Below, piece by piece: positions 1-8,233 of a stretch of DNA of 36,503 bases. The position numbers and the translations under genes were made by a program. Each line of letters opens with the position of its first letter. Position 1 is the stretch's first letter. Where the stretch lies: assembly GCA_017303975.1 (NCBI GenBank), contig JAFLBG010000005.1, positions 103,353 to 139,855 of the forward strand, in the 5' to 3' direction. The DNA comes from Bacteroidota bacterium (lineage in GTDB: Bacteria > Bacteroidota > Bacteroidia > JAFLBG01). The notes under the pieces were generated by a model that was given only the letters and a program-made list of their open reading frames with translations, had not been told where the DNA came from and did not search any database.

Positions 1-2414
1 GCAGAGTATATAATTCCACTAGATTGAGACGAACAAATTTGAGTAGACCCAGTTATATTTTGTACAGTAGGAACCTGATTGTACAACTTGATTTTAAAAC
101 TAGTATGTGCACTAGCATTGCCATAAGTGTAAACCCTAAAATAATATGTTTGACCAATAGCAAGGTTGTGTAAGGTTGTTACTATAGTAGACGCAGTAGT
201 ATTACTATTGCATTGAATAGATGTTCCACCGCATAAATTAAATACTTGTATTACGGGTCGGAATAGAGAGTTAACACCAACAACATCAATATTTACCATA
301 GTATCTGTGGCGGTAAATTTAAACCAAACATCATCGTCTGCTGTTCCTGTGCAGGCCGCCAACGACTGCGTAGAAGCAAAGGTGCTATATGTTAACCAAT
401 TTGTGCTGTTTGAGATGCCTATTGGTATATTAATGGCTCCTGCACAATTGTCATTTGAAATAGTGCCATATGCTCTAATATTAAAACTAATCCAACCACC
501 TTGTGTTTGATACGCTCTAACAAAATAGGTCGCGCCTATGGTAAGTCCTCCACTGTTTAATGTACAAGATGTTCCTGTTGAGCTCGCACATTTAATAGCA
601 CTTGTAGAGCTACAACTATTATGTAGCTCCAATCCTATATTGGAGCTAGAGGCACTAGACATTGCCACATACATAAAAGTATCGGTGGCAGTAAACGAGT
701 ACCAAATATCTGCCATGCCGGAACCGTTACAAGTTCCATTAAGTATATTAGCTCCATAGGTATCGCCTACAACCCAGTTAGTAGAGGAGGGAGAACCAAC
801 AATTAGATTTACAGCATTGTCGCAATAATTATTGGTTGGACTAGGGAAAACCTTCATTTTAAAATTTCCATTTATCCGACCCGATCGTTCGTACACCCTT
901 ACATAGTAGGTATTACCAATAATAAGGTTGTTTTGGGTTAGAGTAGCGATAGGACCAGATGTTGCTCCTGAACAACCTATCATACTTCCCCCACAAGAAC
1001 TATAAATAGAAACATTCGGCAAGTCGGTACTGCTTCCTATAGCAATACTAAAATCTGCTGATACATTCATTACAGAATCTGTAGCAATAAACTTATACCA
1101 TACGTCAGCATTATTAATTCCAATACATGCAGGGTCGGATGAATTGGAGCCAAAAATTGTTTGATTTGATAGTGTTGCATTAACTGTTAAAGTTGTTGCT
1201 GTTGAACAGTAATTGTTAGTAGGGCTGGGAAAAACTCTCATTTTAAAATTTCCATTTTTCTCACCTGATCGTTCATACACCCTTACATAGTATGTATTCC
1301 CAATAATAAGGTTGTTTTGGGTTAGAGTAGCAATAGGACCAGATGTTGCTCCTGAACAACCTATCATACTTCCCCCACAAGAACTATAAATAGAAACATT
1401 CGGCAAGTCGGTACTGCTTCCTATAGCAATACTAAAGTCTGCAGACACATTCATTACAGAATCTGTAGCAATAAACTTATACCACACGTCAGCATTATTA
1501 ATTCCAATACATGCAGGGTCGGATGAGTTGGAGCCAAAAATTGTTTGATTCAACAGTGTTGTACTTACTGTCAACGTTGTTGCTGTTGAGCAGTAATTAT
1601 TAGTAGGGCTAGAAAAAACACCAATATTAAAATCCATTACCTCTCCAGCCTTCTCGTAGACCCTTAAATAATAAGTAGCGCCAATTGAAAGATTGTTTAC
1701 TTGCTTAATTAAACTTGTTGAAGATGCCGAACTACAAACAATTAGACTTCCTCCACAAGCAGTGTATAAACCCATTGCGGGAGAATCCCAAGAAGAAATT
1801 GAGACAATGCTTATGTTCATAACCGAATCAGTAGCGGTAAATTTATACCATACATCGGCTGTTACTGTTCCTGTGCAGGCTACCATAGAAGAGTTTGCGC
1901 CATTTGTACTTCCAGCAGCAGTGCTATATGAGATGGGGGTGCCAGGCAGCAAGGTAATTGCATTACTACAATAATTATTGGTTGGACTGGCAAAAACACG
2001 AATATTAAAACCCATCCCATTTCCACTTCTTTCATATACTTTTATATAATAAATTGTACCTATTGAAAGATTGTTTACTTGATGAATTAAACTTGTTGAA
2101 GATGCCGAACCGCAAGCTATTAAACTTCCTCCACAGGCACTGTATAAGCCTATTGCCGGAGAATACCAAGAAGAGGTTGCTGTTACACTTATATTCATTA
2201 CCGAATCGGTAGCTGTGAATTTATACCATACATCAGCAGTTACCGTTCCTGTGCAGGCGGGGTCGGTTGTTGTTGCACTAAAAGTGGTTTGACTCGATAA
2301 CGTTGTACCTACTGTAAGAGTTGTAGCATTGGAGCACAAATCATTGACAGGTGCAGACAAAGATATTCTTAGGGTTATAAAAAAAAGTAAAACAGATAGA
2401 TTAATTAGTTTCAT
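1..2414 (-). CDS. Large secreted repeat protein, N-terminal part (runs off left edge)
   Basis: The frame is open from the ATG at 2414 to the window edge, about 804 residues, with no stop in view. It starts with a hydrophobic signal peptide (MKLINLSVLLFFITLRISLSA). About six tandem domains of 115-128 residues follow. Each begins N(D/N)xC(S/D)xAxxL and contains a DVWYKFTATDSVMN-like core, a YSxCGG loop and a GxxYYVRVYERSG-like strand. This resembles the prepeptidase C-terminal-like beta-sandwich repeats common in Bacteroidota exported proteins. Near the edge the sequence changes to PTVQNITGSTQIC, which looks like the start of a PKD-like/Ig-like domain. The C-terminus, where a T9SS sorting domain would be expected, lies outside the window. 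It is probably an adhesin or other surface structural protein, but no enzymatic motif is visible and the function is unknown. Repeats 3 and 4 are nearly identical at the DNA level. Confidence 0.85.
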   Translation of the reverse strand, partial: MKLINLSVLLFFITLRISLSAPVNDLCSNATTLTVGTTLSSQTTFSATTTDPACTGTVTADVWYKFTATDSVMNISVTATSSWYSPAIGLYSACGGSLIACGSASSTSLIHQVNNLSIGTIYYIKVYERSGNGMGFNIRVFASPTNNYCSNAITLLPGTPISYSTAAGSTNGANSSMVACTGTVTADVWYKFTATDSVMNISIVSISSWDSPAMGLYTACGGSLIVCSSASSTSLIKQVNNLSIGATYYLRVYEKAGEVMDFNIGVFSSPTNNYCSTATTLTVSTTLLNQTIFGSNSSDPACIGINNADVWYKFIATDSVMNVSADFSIAIGSSTDLPNVSIYSSCGGSMIGCSGATSGPIATLTQNNLIIGNTYYVRVYERSGEKNGNFKMRVFPSPTNNYCSTATTLTVNATLSNQTIFGSNSSDPACIGINNADVWYKFIATDSVMNVSADFSIAIGSSTDLPNVSIYSSCGGSMIGCSGATSGPIATLTQNNLIIGNTYYVRVYERSGRINGNFKMKVFPSPTNNYCDNAVNLIVGSPSSTNWVVGDTYGANILNGTCNGSGMADIWYSFTATDTFMYVAMSSASSSNIGLELHNSCSSTSAIKCASSTGTSCTLNSGGLTIGATYFVRAYQTQGGWISFNIRAYGTISNDNCAGAINIPIGISNSTNWLTYSTFASTQSLAACTGTADDDVWFKFTATDTMVNIDVVGVNSLFRPVIQVFNLCGGTSIQCNSNTTASTIVTTLHNLAIGQTYYFRVYTYGNASAHTSFKIKLYNQVPTVQNITGSTQICSSQSSGIIYS
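841..1608 (-). repeat. Near-identical 384-bp tandem duplication within the repeat protein
   Basis: Two adjacent copies (about 841-1224 and 1225-1608) match almost base for base over most of their length. For example, gttgctcctgaacaacctat occurs at 961 and again at 1345, an offset of 384 bases (128 codons). The other domains of the same protein are much more diverged, so this duplication looks recent or kept homogeneous by gene conversion. Confidence 0.85.
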
Positions 2415-2434
2415 TGTGAATATTTTTAAGGTCG

Positions 2435-2442
2435 CAAAAGTA
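2435..2442 (-). promoter_or_regulatory. Bacteroidota -7 box (TACTTTTG)
   Basis: TACTTTTG on the minus strand fits TAnnTTTG and lies 20 bases upstream of the ATG at 2414. No convincing TTTG/TTG -33 element is seen at the usual distance, so this is only a probable promoter for the secreted repeat protein. Confidence 0.4.
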
Positions 2443-2553
2443 AATATTGAATGCTATTTACACTATTTAATTACAAGACAAAATGGGGGACAACACACAA
2501 TCAATTGAAAAGCAGTAGCTTGTATTCAGTAAATTTGCACGCCTAGACAAAAT

Positions 2554-4416
2554 CTAGCTATTTAAAATCACATTCTCCAATTCCTCTTGAATGTCTAAAT
2601 TCATTCGCTTACGCAACCGCTGTCGAGTTTTTTTAACACTATCCGCAGAAATACCTAACATAGTGGCAATTTCTTTGGAATTAAGATTGAGTTTTATGAG
2701 AGCCGCCAACCTGATTTCGGCATTAGTAATATCGGGGTATTTTGTTTTATATACATGAAAAAAACCACCGTGTACTTTCTCGAATAATTGTTTAAACTTT
2801 GTCCAATCATCTTCGGTAATAATTTTGGACGAAGTAAGCTCTGTTATTTTCTCTAGCTTTTCAATATCGGTAGATTTAATGTTACCAATTATTTTCAATT
2901 CATCGGTAAGCTCCACTACCCTTTTCTGATTTTCAACTAAACTATGCGCATAATCAATAAGAGCCTGTTTATTAAATTCAAGTTCTTGATTTGCTTTTGC
3001 AACTTGAGCTTGCAACAACTGCTTGTTTTTTCTATTGCGAGTTACAATAAGCAATATGACTAAAATCAAAAAAACAGCAATTGAAATCCCTGCTAAATAA
3101 ACCAATCTAATATTAGATTCTTTAATTCTCAGCTCATTATTCAGCAACTCTATTTGCGACTGTTTTTGCTCGGTTTCAAACTCAACTTGCAGTGAAAGAA
3201 GTTTGTCGGAGCTCTCTTTATTAAATAGCGAATCATTTATTTCTGCATATAATTTATAATACGCTAATCCCTTTGAGTAATCATTAAGTCCTACATATGC
3301 TGCATGTAGACCAAAATTAGATAATGCAATATATTGCTGCATCCCCATTTGAGAAGCCAACAAGAGTCCATTTTCGAAAAACGAGATGGATTTTCTATAT
3401 TCTTTTAATTCATTGTAAGTAGACCCAATATTATAATTGGCCAGCATTTGTGCTCTTTTGTACCCATATCCATTTCCTAATTCTAGCGCTTTATTAAAAT
3501 AGATGAGTGCGCTATCAAACACATTCTTGCTGTGGTAAATCGTACCAACACTATTATATGACTCACATACACCTTGTTTATTGGATACTGCTTGAAAAGA
3601 CTCCAATGCTCTTCGGTGAAATACGAGTGCGCTATCAAACATTTCTAATTCATAATAACAAACGCCCATGTTAAAGCATGAATTTGCAATTGCGTTGGTA
3701 TCATTTAACGGCAAAAGTAAATGCATTGCTTGGTTATGGTACTTTAAAGCGGTTTTATGATTTTCTTGCTCAGAATATATAATGGCAATATTCTTTATAA
3801 TTGTAGCTGATAATGAAGGGGTATTACTAGTTTCAACATATCTTAAGGCTTTTAGATAATACTCTAACGCTCTGTTTAGAAGACCTCGTTCAGAATTCAA
3901 TATGCCAATATTCACCCACGCTTTTGCAACGCCATCAGAATCATTGAGTACTGTGTAGATTTTTTCTGCAGCATTAAAATTATCTTCTGAGGTAGCAAAA
4001 TCTCCCTTACGCCAATAAGTTAATCCTATAACAATATGCGTGTTAGCAATCTCTAACTCTTCATTAAGTTGTTTAAATATACTCATACTTCGAGTAGAGT
4101 AATCTAATGACTTATTATAGTCCCCCTGGGTAGAATATATATTCCCTAGAGTTTTACTAGCCTGTGCAACTCCAAATAAATAGTTTAGTTTTTGGCTTTG
4201 GGTTAGTGCATTGTTAGCATATAACTGAGCTTGTTTTGAATTATTTTTTTTTAGCTTAGACGCCAATAAATTAAGCGTATTTATTAAAGCGGTATCTTTT
4301 TGTGTTGTTGCATTTTTAAGAAGCAATTCGATTTCGGGCTGTGCTGCTACATTCAGAAAATAAAATCCGATAAGAGAAAGGCTCAAAATATATTTTATGT
4401 TTCTAACAACAGCCAT
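2554..4416 (-). CDS. TPR repeat protein with TM helix and LuxR-type HTH (membrane-anchored regulator)
   Basis: A 620-residue protein. The ATG at 4416 was chosen because the longer frame opens only with TTG inside the upstream gene. Residues 1-26 form a signal peptide or anchor. Residues ~30-400 are consecutive TPR motifs (GDYNKSLDYSTRSMSIFKQL, FDSALVFHRRALE and others). A transmembrane helix lies at about 437-459, followed by a coiled coil. The C-terminus has a helix-turn-helix (LNSKEIATMLGISADSVKKT, ~578-597) of the LuxR/GerE type. This layout (periplasmic TPR sensor, one TM, cytoplasmic DNA-binding tail) is a widespread Bacteroidota regulator architecture. There is no histidine-kinase or receiver domain. 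The gene begins 4 bases after the dusB stop, so the two are probably cotranscribed. The target genes are unknown. Confidence 0.88.
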   Translation of the reverse strand: MAVVRNIKYILSLSLIGFYFLNVAAQPEIELLLKNATTQKDTALINTLNLLASKLKKNNSKQAQLYANNALTQSQKLNYLFGVAQASKTLGNIYSTQGDYNKSLDYSTRSMSIFKQLNEELEIANTHIVIGLTYWRKGDFATSEDNFNAAEKIYTVLNDSDGVAKAWVNIGILNSERGLLNRALEYYLKALRYVETSNTPSLSATIIKNIAIIYSEQENHKTALKYHNQAMHLLLPLNDTNAIANSCFNMGVCYYELEMFDSALVFHRRALESFQAVSNKQGVCESYNSVGTIYHSKNVFDSALIYFNKALELGNGYGYKRAQMLANYNIGSTYNELKEYRKSISFFENGLLLASQMGMQQYIALSNFGLHAAYVGLNDYSKGLAYYKLYAEINDSLFNKESSDKLLSLQVEFETEQKQSQIELLNNELRIKESNIRLVYLAGISIAVFLILVILLIVTRNRKNKQLLQAQVAKANQELEFNKQALIDYAHSLVENQKRVVELTDELKIIGNIKSTDIEKLEKITELTSSKIITEDDWTKFKQLFEKVHGGFFHVYKTKYPDITNAEIRLAALIKLNLNSKEIATMLGISADSVKKTRQRLRKRMNLDIQEELENVILNS

Positions 4417-4420
4417 TTTC

Positions 4421-5410
4421 TTATACCAAACTATTACTGTAGCGTAGAGCAATTTGATGTAATGTATCGTGCAACTCTTGCAGCGAATAAGTTGTAACCA
4501 ATATCATTCTATAATCCTTTATATTCTCCAATCCTTTAAAATAATTGGTATAGTGCTTACGCATTTCAATAATGCCAAGCTTCTCTCCTTTCCATTCAAT
4601 TGATTTTTGGAGGTGTTGTTTACAAATAGCTACTCTATCTTCAATGGTAGGTGCAGGAAGCTTTTCGCCCGTTTTAAAAAAATGTTTTATTTCATTAAAT
4701 ATCCATGGATAACCAATACTGGCACGACCAATCATTACACCATCTACGCCATATCTATTCTTCATTTCCATTGCTTTTTCGGGACCATCCACATCTCCAT
4801 TTCCAAAAATGGGAATTTTTATTCGTGGATTATTTTTCACCTCCCCAATCAAAGTCCAGTCCGCAGGCCCTTTATACATTTGTTTGCGGGTACGACCGTG
4901 AATGCTCAATGCTTTAATACCTATATCCTGAAGCCTTTCAGCCACTTCCATAATATTCTTTGTGTTATCGTCCCACCCTAAGCGTGTTTTAACAGTAACC
5001 GGCTTTTTCACAGCTTTAACAATTTCCGCAGTCATAGAAACCATTTTAGGTACATCTTGCAAAAGCGCTGCTCCTGCTCCTTTGCAAGCTACAGCTTTTA
5101 CAGGGCACCCGTAATTAATATCAATTAAATCGGGATTGGCTTGTTCTGCAATAATTGCAGCCTCGCGCATGGAATCAATATCACTTCCAAATAGCTGTAT
5201 GCCTATTGGGCGCTCGTATTCAAACACATCAAGCTTCTTTACACTTTTTGCAGCATCACGAATAAGACCTTCGGATGAAATAAATTCGGTGTACATTAAA
5301 TCGGCTCCATTCAGCTTGCAAACAGCCCTAAATGGAGGATCGCTCACATCTTCCATGGGAGCAAGCAACAAAGGAAATTCACCCAAATTTATGTCACCAA
5401 TTTTTACCAT
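4421..5410 (-). CDS. dusB: tRNA-dihydrouridine synthase B
   Basis: A 329-residue FMN-dependent enzyme that reduces uridine to dihydrouridine in the tRNA D-loop. The hallmarks are all present: APMEDVSDPPFR at residues 17-28, the catalytic cysteine in INYGCPVKAVACKGAGA (C102), the FMN-phosphate lysine in VTVKTRLGW (K141), HGRTRKQMYKG (H171), GNGDVDGPEKA (203-213) and GVMIGRASIGYPWIF (224-238). The length fits the DusB/NifR3 family (E. coli DusB is 321). The ATG at 5410 is preferred; a longer frame to 5428 begins with TTG and would include a promoter-like box. It overlaps nothing and is followed after 4 bases by the TPR/LuxR regulator. The 5' end faces a divergent membrane-protein gene only 35 bases away. 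Confidence 0.95.
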   Translation of the reverse strand: MVKIGDINLGEFPLLLAPMEDVSDPPFRAVCKLNGADLMYTEFISSEGLIRDAAKSVKKLDVFEYERPIGIQLFGSDIDSMREAAIIAEQANPDLIDINYGCPVKAVACKGAGAALLQDVPKMVSMTAEIVKAVKKPVTVKTRLGWDDNTKNIMEVAERLQDIGIKALSIHGRTRKQMYKGPADWTLIGEVKNNPRIKIPIFGNGDVDGPEKAMEMKNRYGVDGVMIGRASIGYPWIFNEIKHFFKTGEKLPAPTIEDRVAICKQHLQKSIEWKGEKLGIIEMRKHYTNYFKGLENIKDYRMILVTTYSLQELHDTLHQIALRYSNSLV

Positions 5411-5414
5411 TGCG

Positions 5415-5446
5415 CAAAGATAGGGCAAAGTAATATATTAGTGCAA
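5415..5446 (-). promoter_or_regulatory. Putative dusB promoter, near-leaderless
   Basis: On the minus strand, TTG (complement of 5444-5446) is followed after 21 bases by TATCTTTG (complement of 5415-5422), a good match to the TTG-N19-23-TAnnTTTG promoter of Bacteroidota. The box ends only 4 bases before the dusB ATG at 5410, so the transcript would have almost no leader. The -33 triplet touches the start codon of the divergent gene. Confidence 0.5.
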
Positions 5447-6273
5447 TGGGAATGAGAGAATCTATAAACTACCTTACCAAAACACATTTATTTATTTGTG
5501 CTATCTGCGGCATTCAAATGTACGATAGCTTTTCACTGCTTGACAAAACACTTGATTATACGTATTTATTCTTTTGTATGGCAGGTGTACTATTTGTATA
5601 CAATTTGCACCGAGAATTGATTCTTCAAAAAACACCTACACATCAAGCCTCTACAAATTATTTTGACTGGGATATAAAAAACAAAATACTTAGAAGAGTT
5701 ACAATTGCTACGGCCGGAATATATTTACTTTTTTCTATTTCAAAACTACCCTTGCTACAAACTCAGCTATTATTTAGCACCGCTCTTTTCTCAATGATAT
5801 ACTTACTCCCAAAATCTTTTGTTAGAAAAAATTTATTTGCAAAAGTTATCGTGCTTTGTTTTTCTTGGTGGATGGTTATTGCTGTAATTCCAATACTTAC
5901 AACTACTACTTTATCAATAAAAAATGTTCTTTTATTGATAGACAAATTGATTTTACTTTTTGCCATCGGATTTTTATTTCAGCATAAAGATTTGGCAAAA
6001 GACATTGAAACAAAAGAGCTTGACTACACAAACACACACTTACCTTTTAACATTTCACTGCTGCTTCTATTATTCGGCATGGTATTTACAACACTACTTT
6101 ATGCTATTAGCACTATTAACGAAACTTTCTTTTATTGCACACTTCTACAATTTTTAATTGCCATACCATTATTTTATGTTACAAAAAAAGAAAAATCGGA
6201 GAATTACTATTTACTGTTTGTAGATGGCGTATTGCTATTAAAACCTCTACTAATAGTTGAATTCAGCAAATAG
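5446..6273 (+). CDS. Polytopic membrane protein, UbiA-like
   Basis: A 275-residue integral membrane protein with about seven to eight hydrophobic helices (for example YTYLFFCMAGVLFVYNLHRE, VIVLCFSWWMVIAVIPIL, ISLLLLLFGMVFTTLLYAIS). The LLPKSFVRKNLFAKV segment before a membrane helix, together with the helix count, recalls the degenerate UbiA-prenyltransferase-like proteins of Bacteroidota. The Asp-rich NDxxD catalytic motifs of true UbiA enzymes are not evident, so enzymatic activity is doubtful. It diverges from dusB with 35 bases between the start codons and converges on the frameshifted SBBP-like gene after 76 bases. An alternative ATG lies at 5452. The family assignment is tentative; that it is a membrane protein is clear. 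Confidence 0.75.
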   Translation: MGMRESINYLTKTHLFICAICGIQMYDSFSLLDKTLDYTYLFFCMAGVLFVYNLHRELILQKTPTHQASTNYFDWDIKNKILRRVTIATAGIYLLFSISKLPLLQTQLLFSTALFSMIYLLPKSFVRKNLFAKVIVLCFSWWMVIAVIPILTTTTLSIKNVLLLIDKLILLFAIGFLFQHKDLAKDIETKELDYTNTHLPFNISLLLLLFGMVFTTLLYAISTINETFFYCTLLQFLIAIPLFYVTKKEKSENYYLLFVDGVLLLKPLLIVEFSK

Positions 6274-6349
6274 AACAATTTTATATTCACTTACATATAT
6301 TTTAAAACAAGTCCGTTACCCACTAAGAGCATTGAAAGGAGAGCCGCGA

Positions 6350-8135
6350 TTAATTTACCACAAGCTTCTGCGCAGCAATGAAAGAGCCTTGTTTAACAAG
6401 TAGATGATACATACCGGGTTGTAGTTTTTCTTTAAAATCAACAACAATAGTTTTATTGTCAACAGTATATTTCGCAGCATGAATTATACGCCCCATCATA
6501 TCATACACATCAACAGTACAGGATGCTACTGAAGTAAATTCAGGAGAAGATATCATTATTCTTTTATCGCTAGTAGGATTCGGATACACAACCATCTCAT
6601 TCAACCTTTGCAAACCTTCATATACCGATGAAACAACTCCGGTTTGAGCTATATACATACTTCCATTTACATTTAGTTTTCTTCCGGCAATAAAAATACT
6701 ATCACTAAAATATCTGCCCGCTACCACCAATTCATTATATCTATTTGATGTAACGTGTTGGTTACCCTCATAGTAATTACCCTCTACAAGCATTCCCCAA
6801 AGCGGTGTTCCGTTGGGGTCGGTTGAAAGTAAAAAATTGGCTTGAGTATAAATAGTATCGGGAATAACTATCGATTGCCACGTAAATCCCGAATCGCAAT
6901 TGCCGGATAACACAGGGTTAAAAAATTTATCGTGCGTTAATTTTAAAAACTCGTCTCTTCGCATTTTTAAATCTTGCACTTGCTTTACCCACTGGTAAAC
7001 TCCGGTTGTTTTGTTAAGCCTAGCCAAAAAAAACAAAATCTCCCGCAACTAAACCTGTATTATTAACTAGTGTGGGATACAAACTATTTGAGTCGAAAAA
7101 ACAAGAATCGTCAATCATTTTTCCGGTAACATAAACGGCATTATTCATATTATCAACCTTAATATCCTCCACCCAATTTTTTCGAAATGTTTGTTTAGAC
7201 CACAGTGAATTACCTGAAGAATCGAGTGCTAAAATCAATCCATTGTAATCATCTAAGGTGATATTATTAGAAGGTCGTTTTAAATAAAACAGTTGATTGT
7301 TTATGCCAAACATATCGGCATTGAAGGCGCCACACGCATACATGTTTCCATTTAAGTCTGCTTCTATGCCATAAAACGTACTATTGCTATAAACAAAGTT
7401 GTTGTGCACAGAAATACTTTTTTTCAACCAATTATAATTTCCTTGCACATCAAACTGAGCAATGAACGCTTCGGAAGTGCCAAATGATGGGCCTGCATAA
7501 AATGTAGTGCCGGAAACATTTATAGAATCGCTAAAAGAGCCGCAAAAATAAACCAATCCATTTTTATTATCTACCTCAAAATCTTTTATGGCAGTTGTTA
7601 CAAAACCATTTGTATTTAATGGCATTATTGCAATCTTTTTGGCCCATGTTACATTTCCAAGCACATCTAACTCCGCCATAAACACACCTTTGCTATTGGG
7701 CTCTGACAAGGTAAATGTATCTAACTGAATTGTATTTATAAATTGTCCTATCAAATACACTTTACCGTTGTTTGCCTCTACGGCTTTTGTCACCATGCTT
7801 AATGAATTAGCTGATGTATGTGTAGTTTTCTTTATCCAAACATACTTTCCGTTGTTATTAATTTTGGCAACAAAACCTTGAACGTTATTTCCCCAATGTG
7901 GATATTCAGCTACTAATTTTATAGTATCGAACAACGCACTATCTGCAAAATAGCCCGACACCAGCGTGTTAAAATTTGCGTGAATAGCAGACACCTCTAC
8001 CTTTCCTGCTAAGCCAATATTTAGGCTGTCTTGCTTAGCCCATTGCCAAATGGGTTGAGAAAATGCCGTTGCGTTGCATGCCAAAAAAACTAATAAAACA
8101 ACAACAACAACTCTTTTTGTGTAAACTATTTTCAT
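6350..8135 (-). pseudogene. SBBP/beta-propeller-like T9SS protein, frameshifted at a T8 run
   Basis: Two overlapping minus-strand frames together encode one protein. The first (8135 to a stop at 7020) has a signal peptide (MKIVYTKRVVVVVLLVFLAC) and blades of the type GFVAKINNNGKYVWIKK and AFIAQFDVQGNYNWLKK, as in SBBP-like propellers. It stops just after GDFVFFG. The second frame continues with ARLNKTTGVYQWVKQ, the exact remainder of a blade, and ends in a type A sorting domain (MVVYPNPTSDKR ... LQPGMYHLLVK). The second frame's nominal start is TTG and it has no credible start of its own. The break is in a run of eight T (coding strand; complement of 7026-7033); seven T would restore a single ~594-residue protein. 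The cause could be a sequencing or assembly error, slipped-strand phase variation, or a real mutation. Confidence 0.8.
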
Positions 8136-8194
8136 CTATCTAACTTTTTGTTTTTCACTATTGGCTTGGGTTAGAGAGCAACTTCATATCTGTT

Positions 8195-8210
8195 ATGATT
8201 AAAAAATCAT
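8195..8210 (-). terminator. Weak hairpin 3' of the beta-helix gene
   Basis: atgatt/aatcat form a 6-bp stem with a 4-base loop, 24 bases downstream of the stop at 8234. There is no clear T tract, so terminator function is uncertain. Confidence 0.25.
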
Positions 8211-8233
8211 TTGAAACAAGAAGCAATCTATCC

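Noticed and set aside
307-1974. Plus-strand open frames of 67-93 codons at the left end
   Set aside because: They lie antisense to the large repeat protein, recur with its tandem domains, and have no leader, promoter or family resemblance.
2541-2558. Terminator ctaga/tctag at the end of the TPR regulator gene
   Set aside because: Only 5 bp and overlapping the stop codon, with no T tract after it; too weak to call.
4607-5423. Plus-strand frames across dusB (124, 70 and 95 codons)
   Set aside because: Shadows of the strongly conserved dusB frame on the other strand.
7026-7033. -1 programmed frameshift in the T8 run
   Set aside because: A -1 shift at T-TTT-TTT leads to a short unrelated frame; the correct downstream frame needs a +1 shift, so the classic slippery mechanism does not apply.
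6350-7048. Separate gene beginning MREILFFLARL
   Set aside because: The initiating codon is TTG inside the homopolymer region, and its product continues a blade of the preceding frame, so it is the 3' part of one frameshifted gene.
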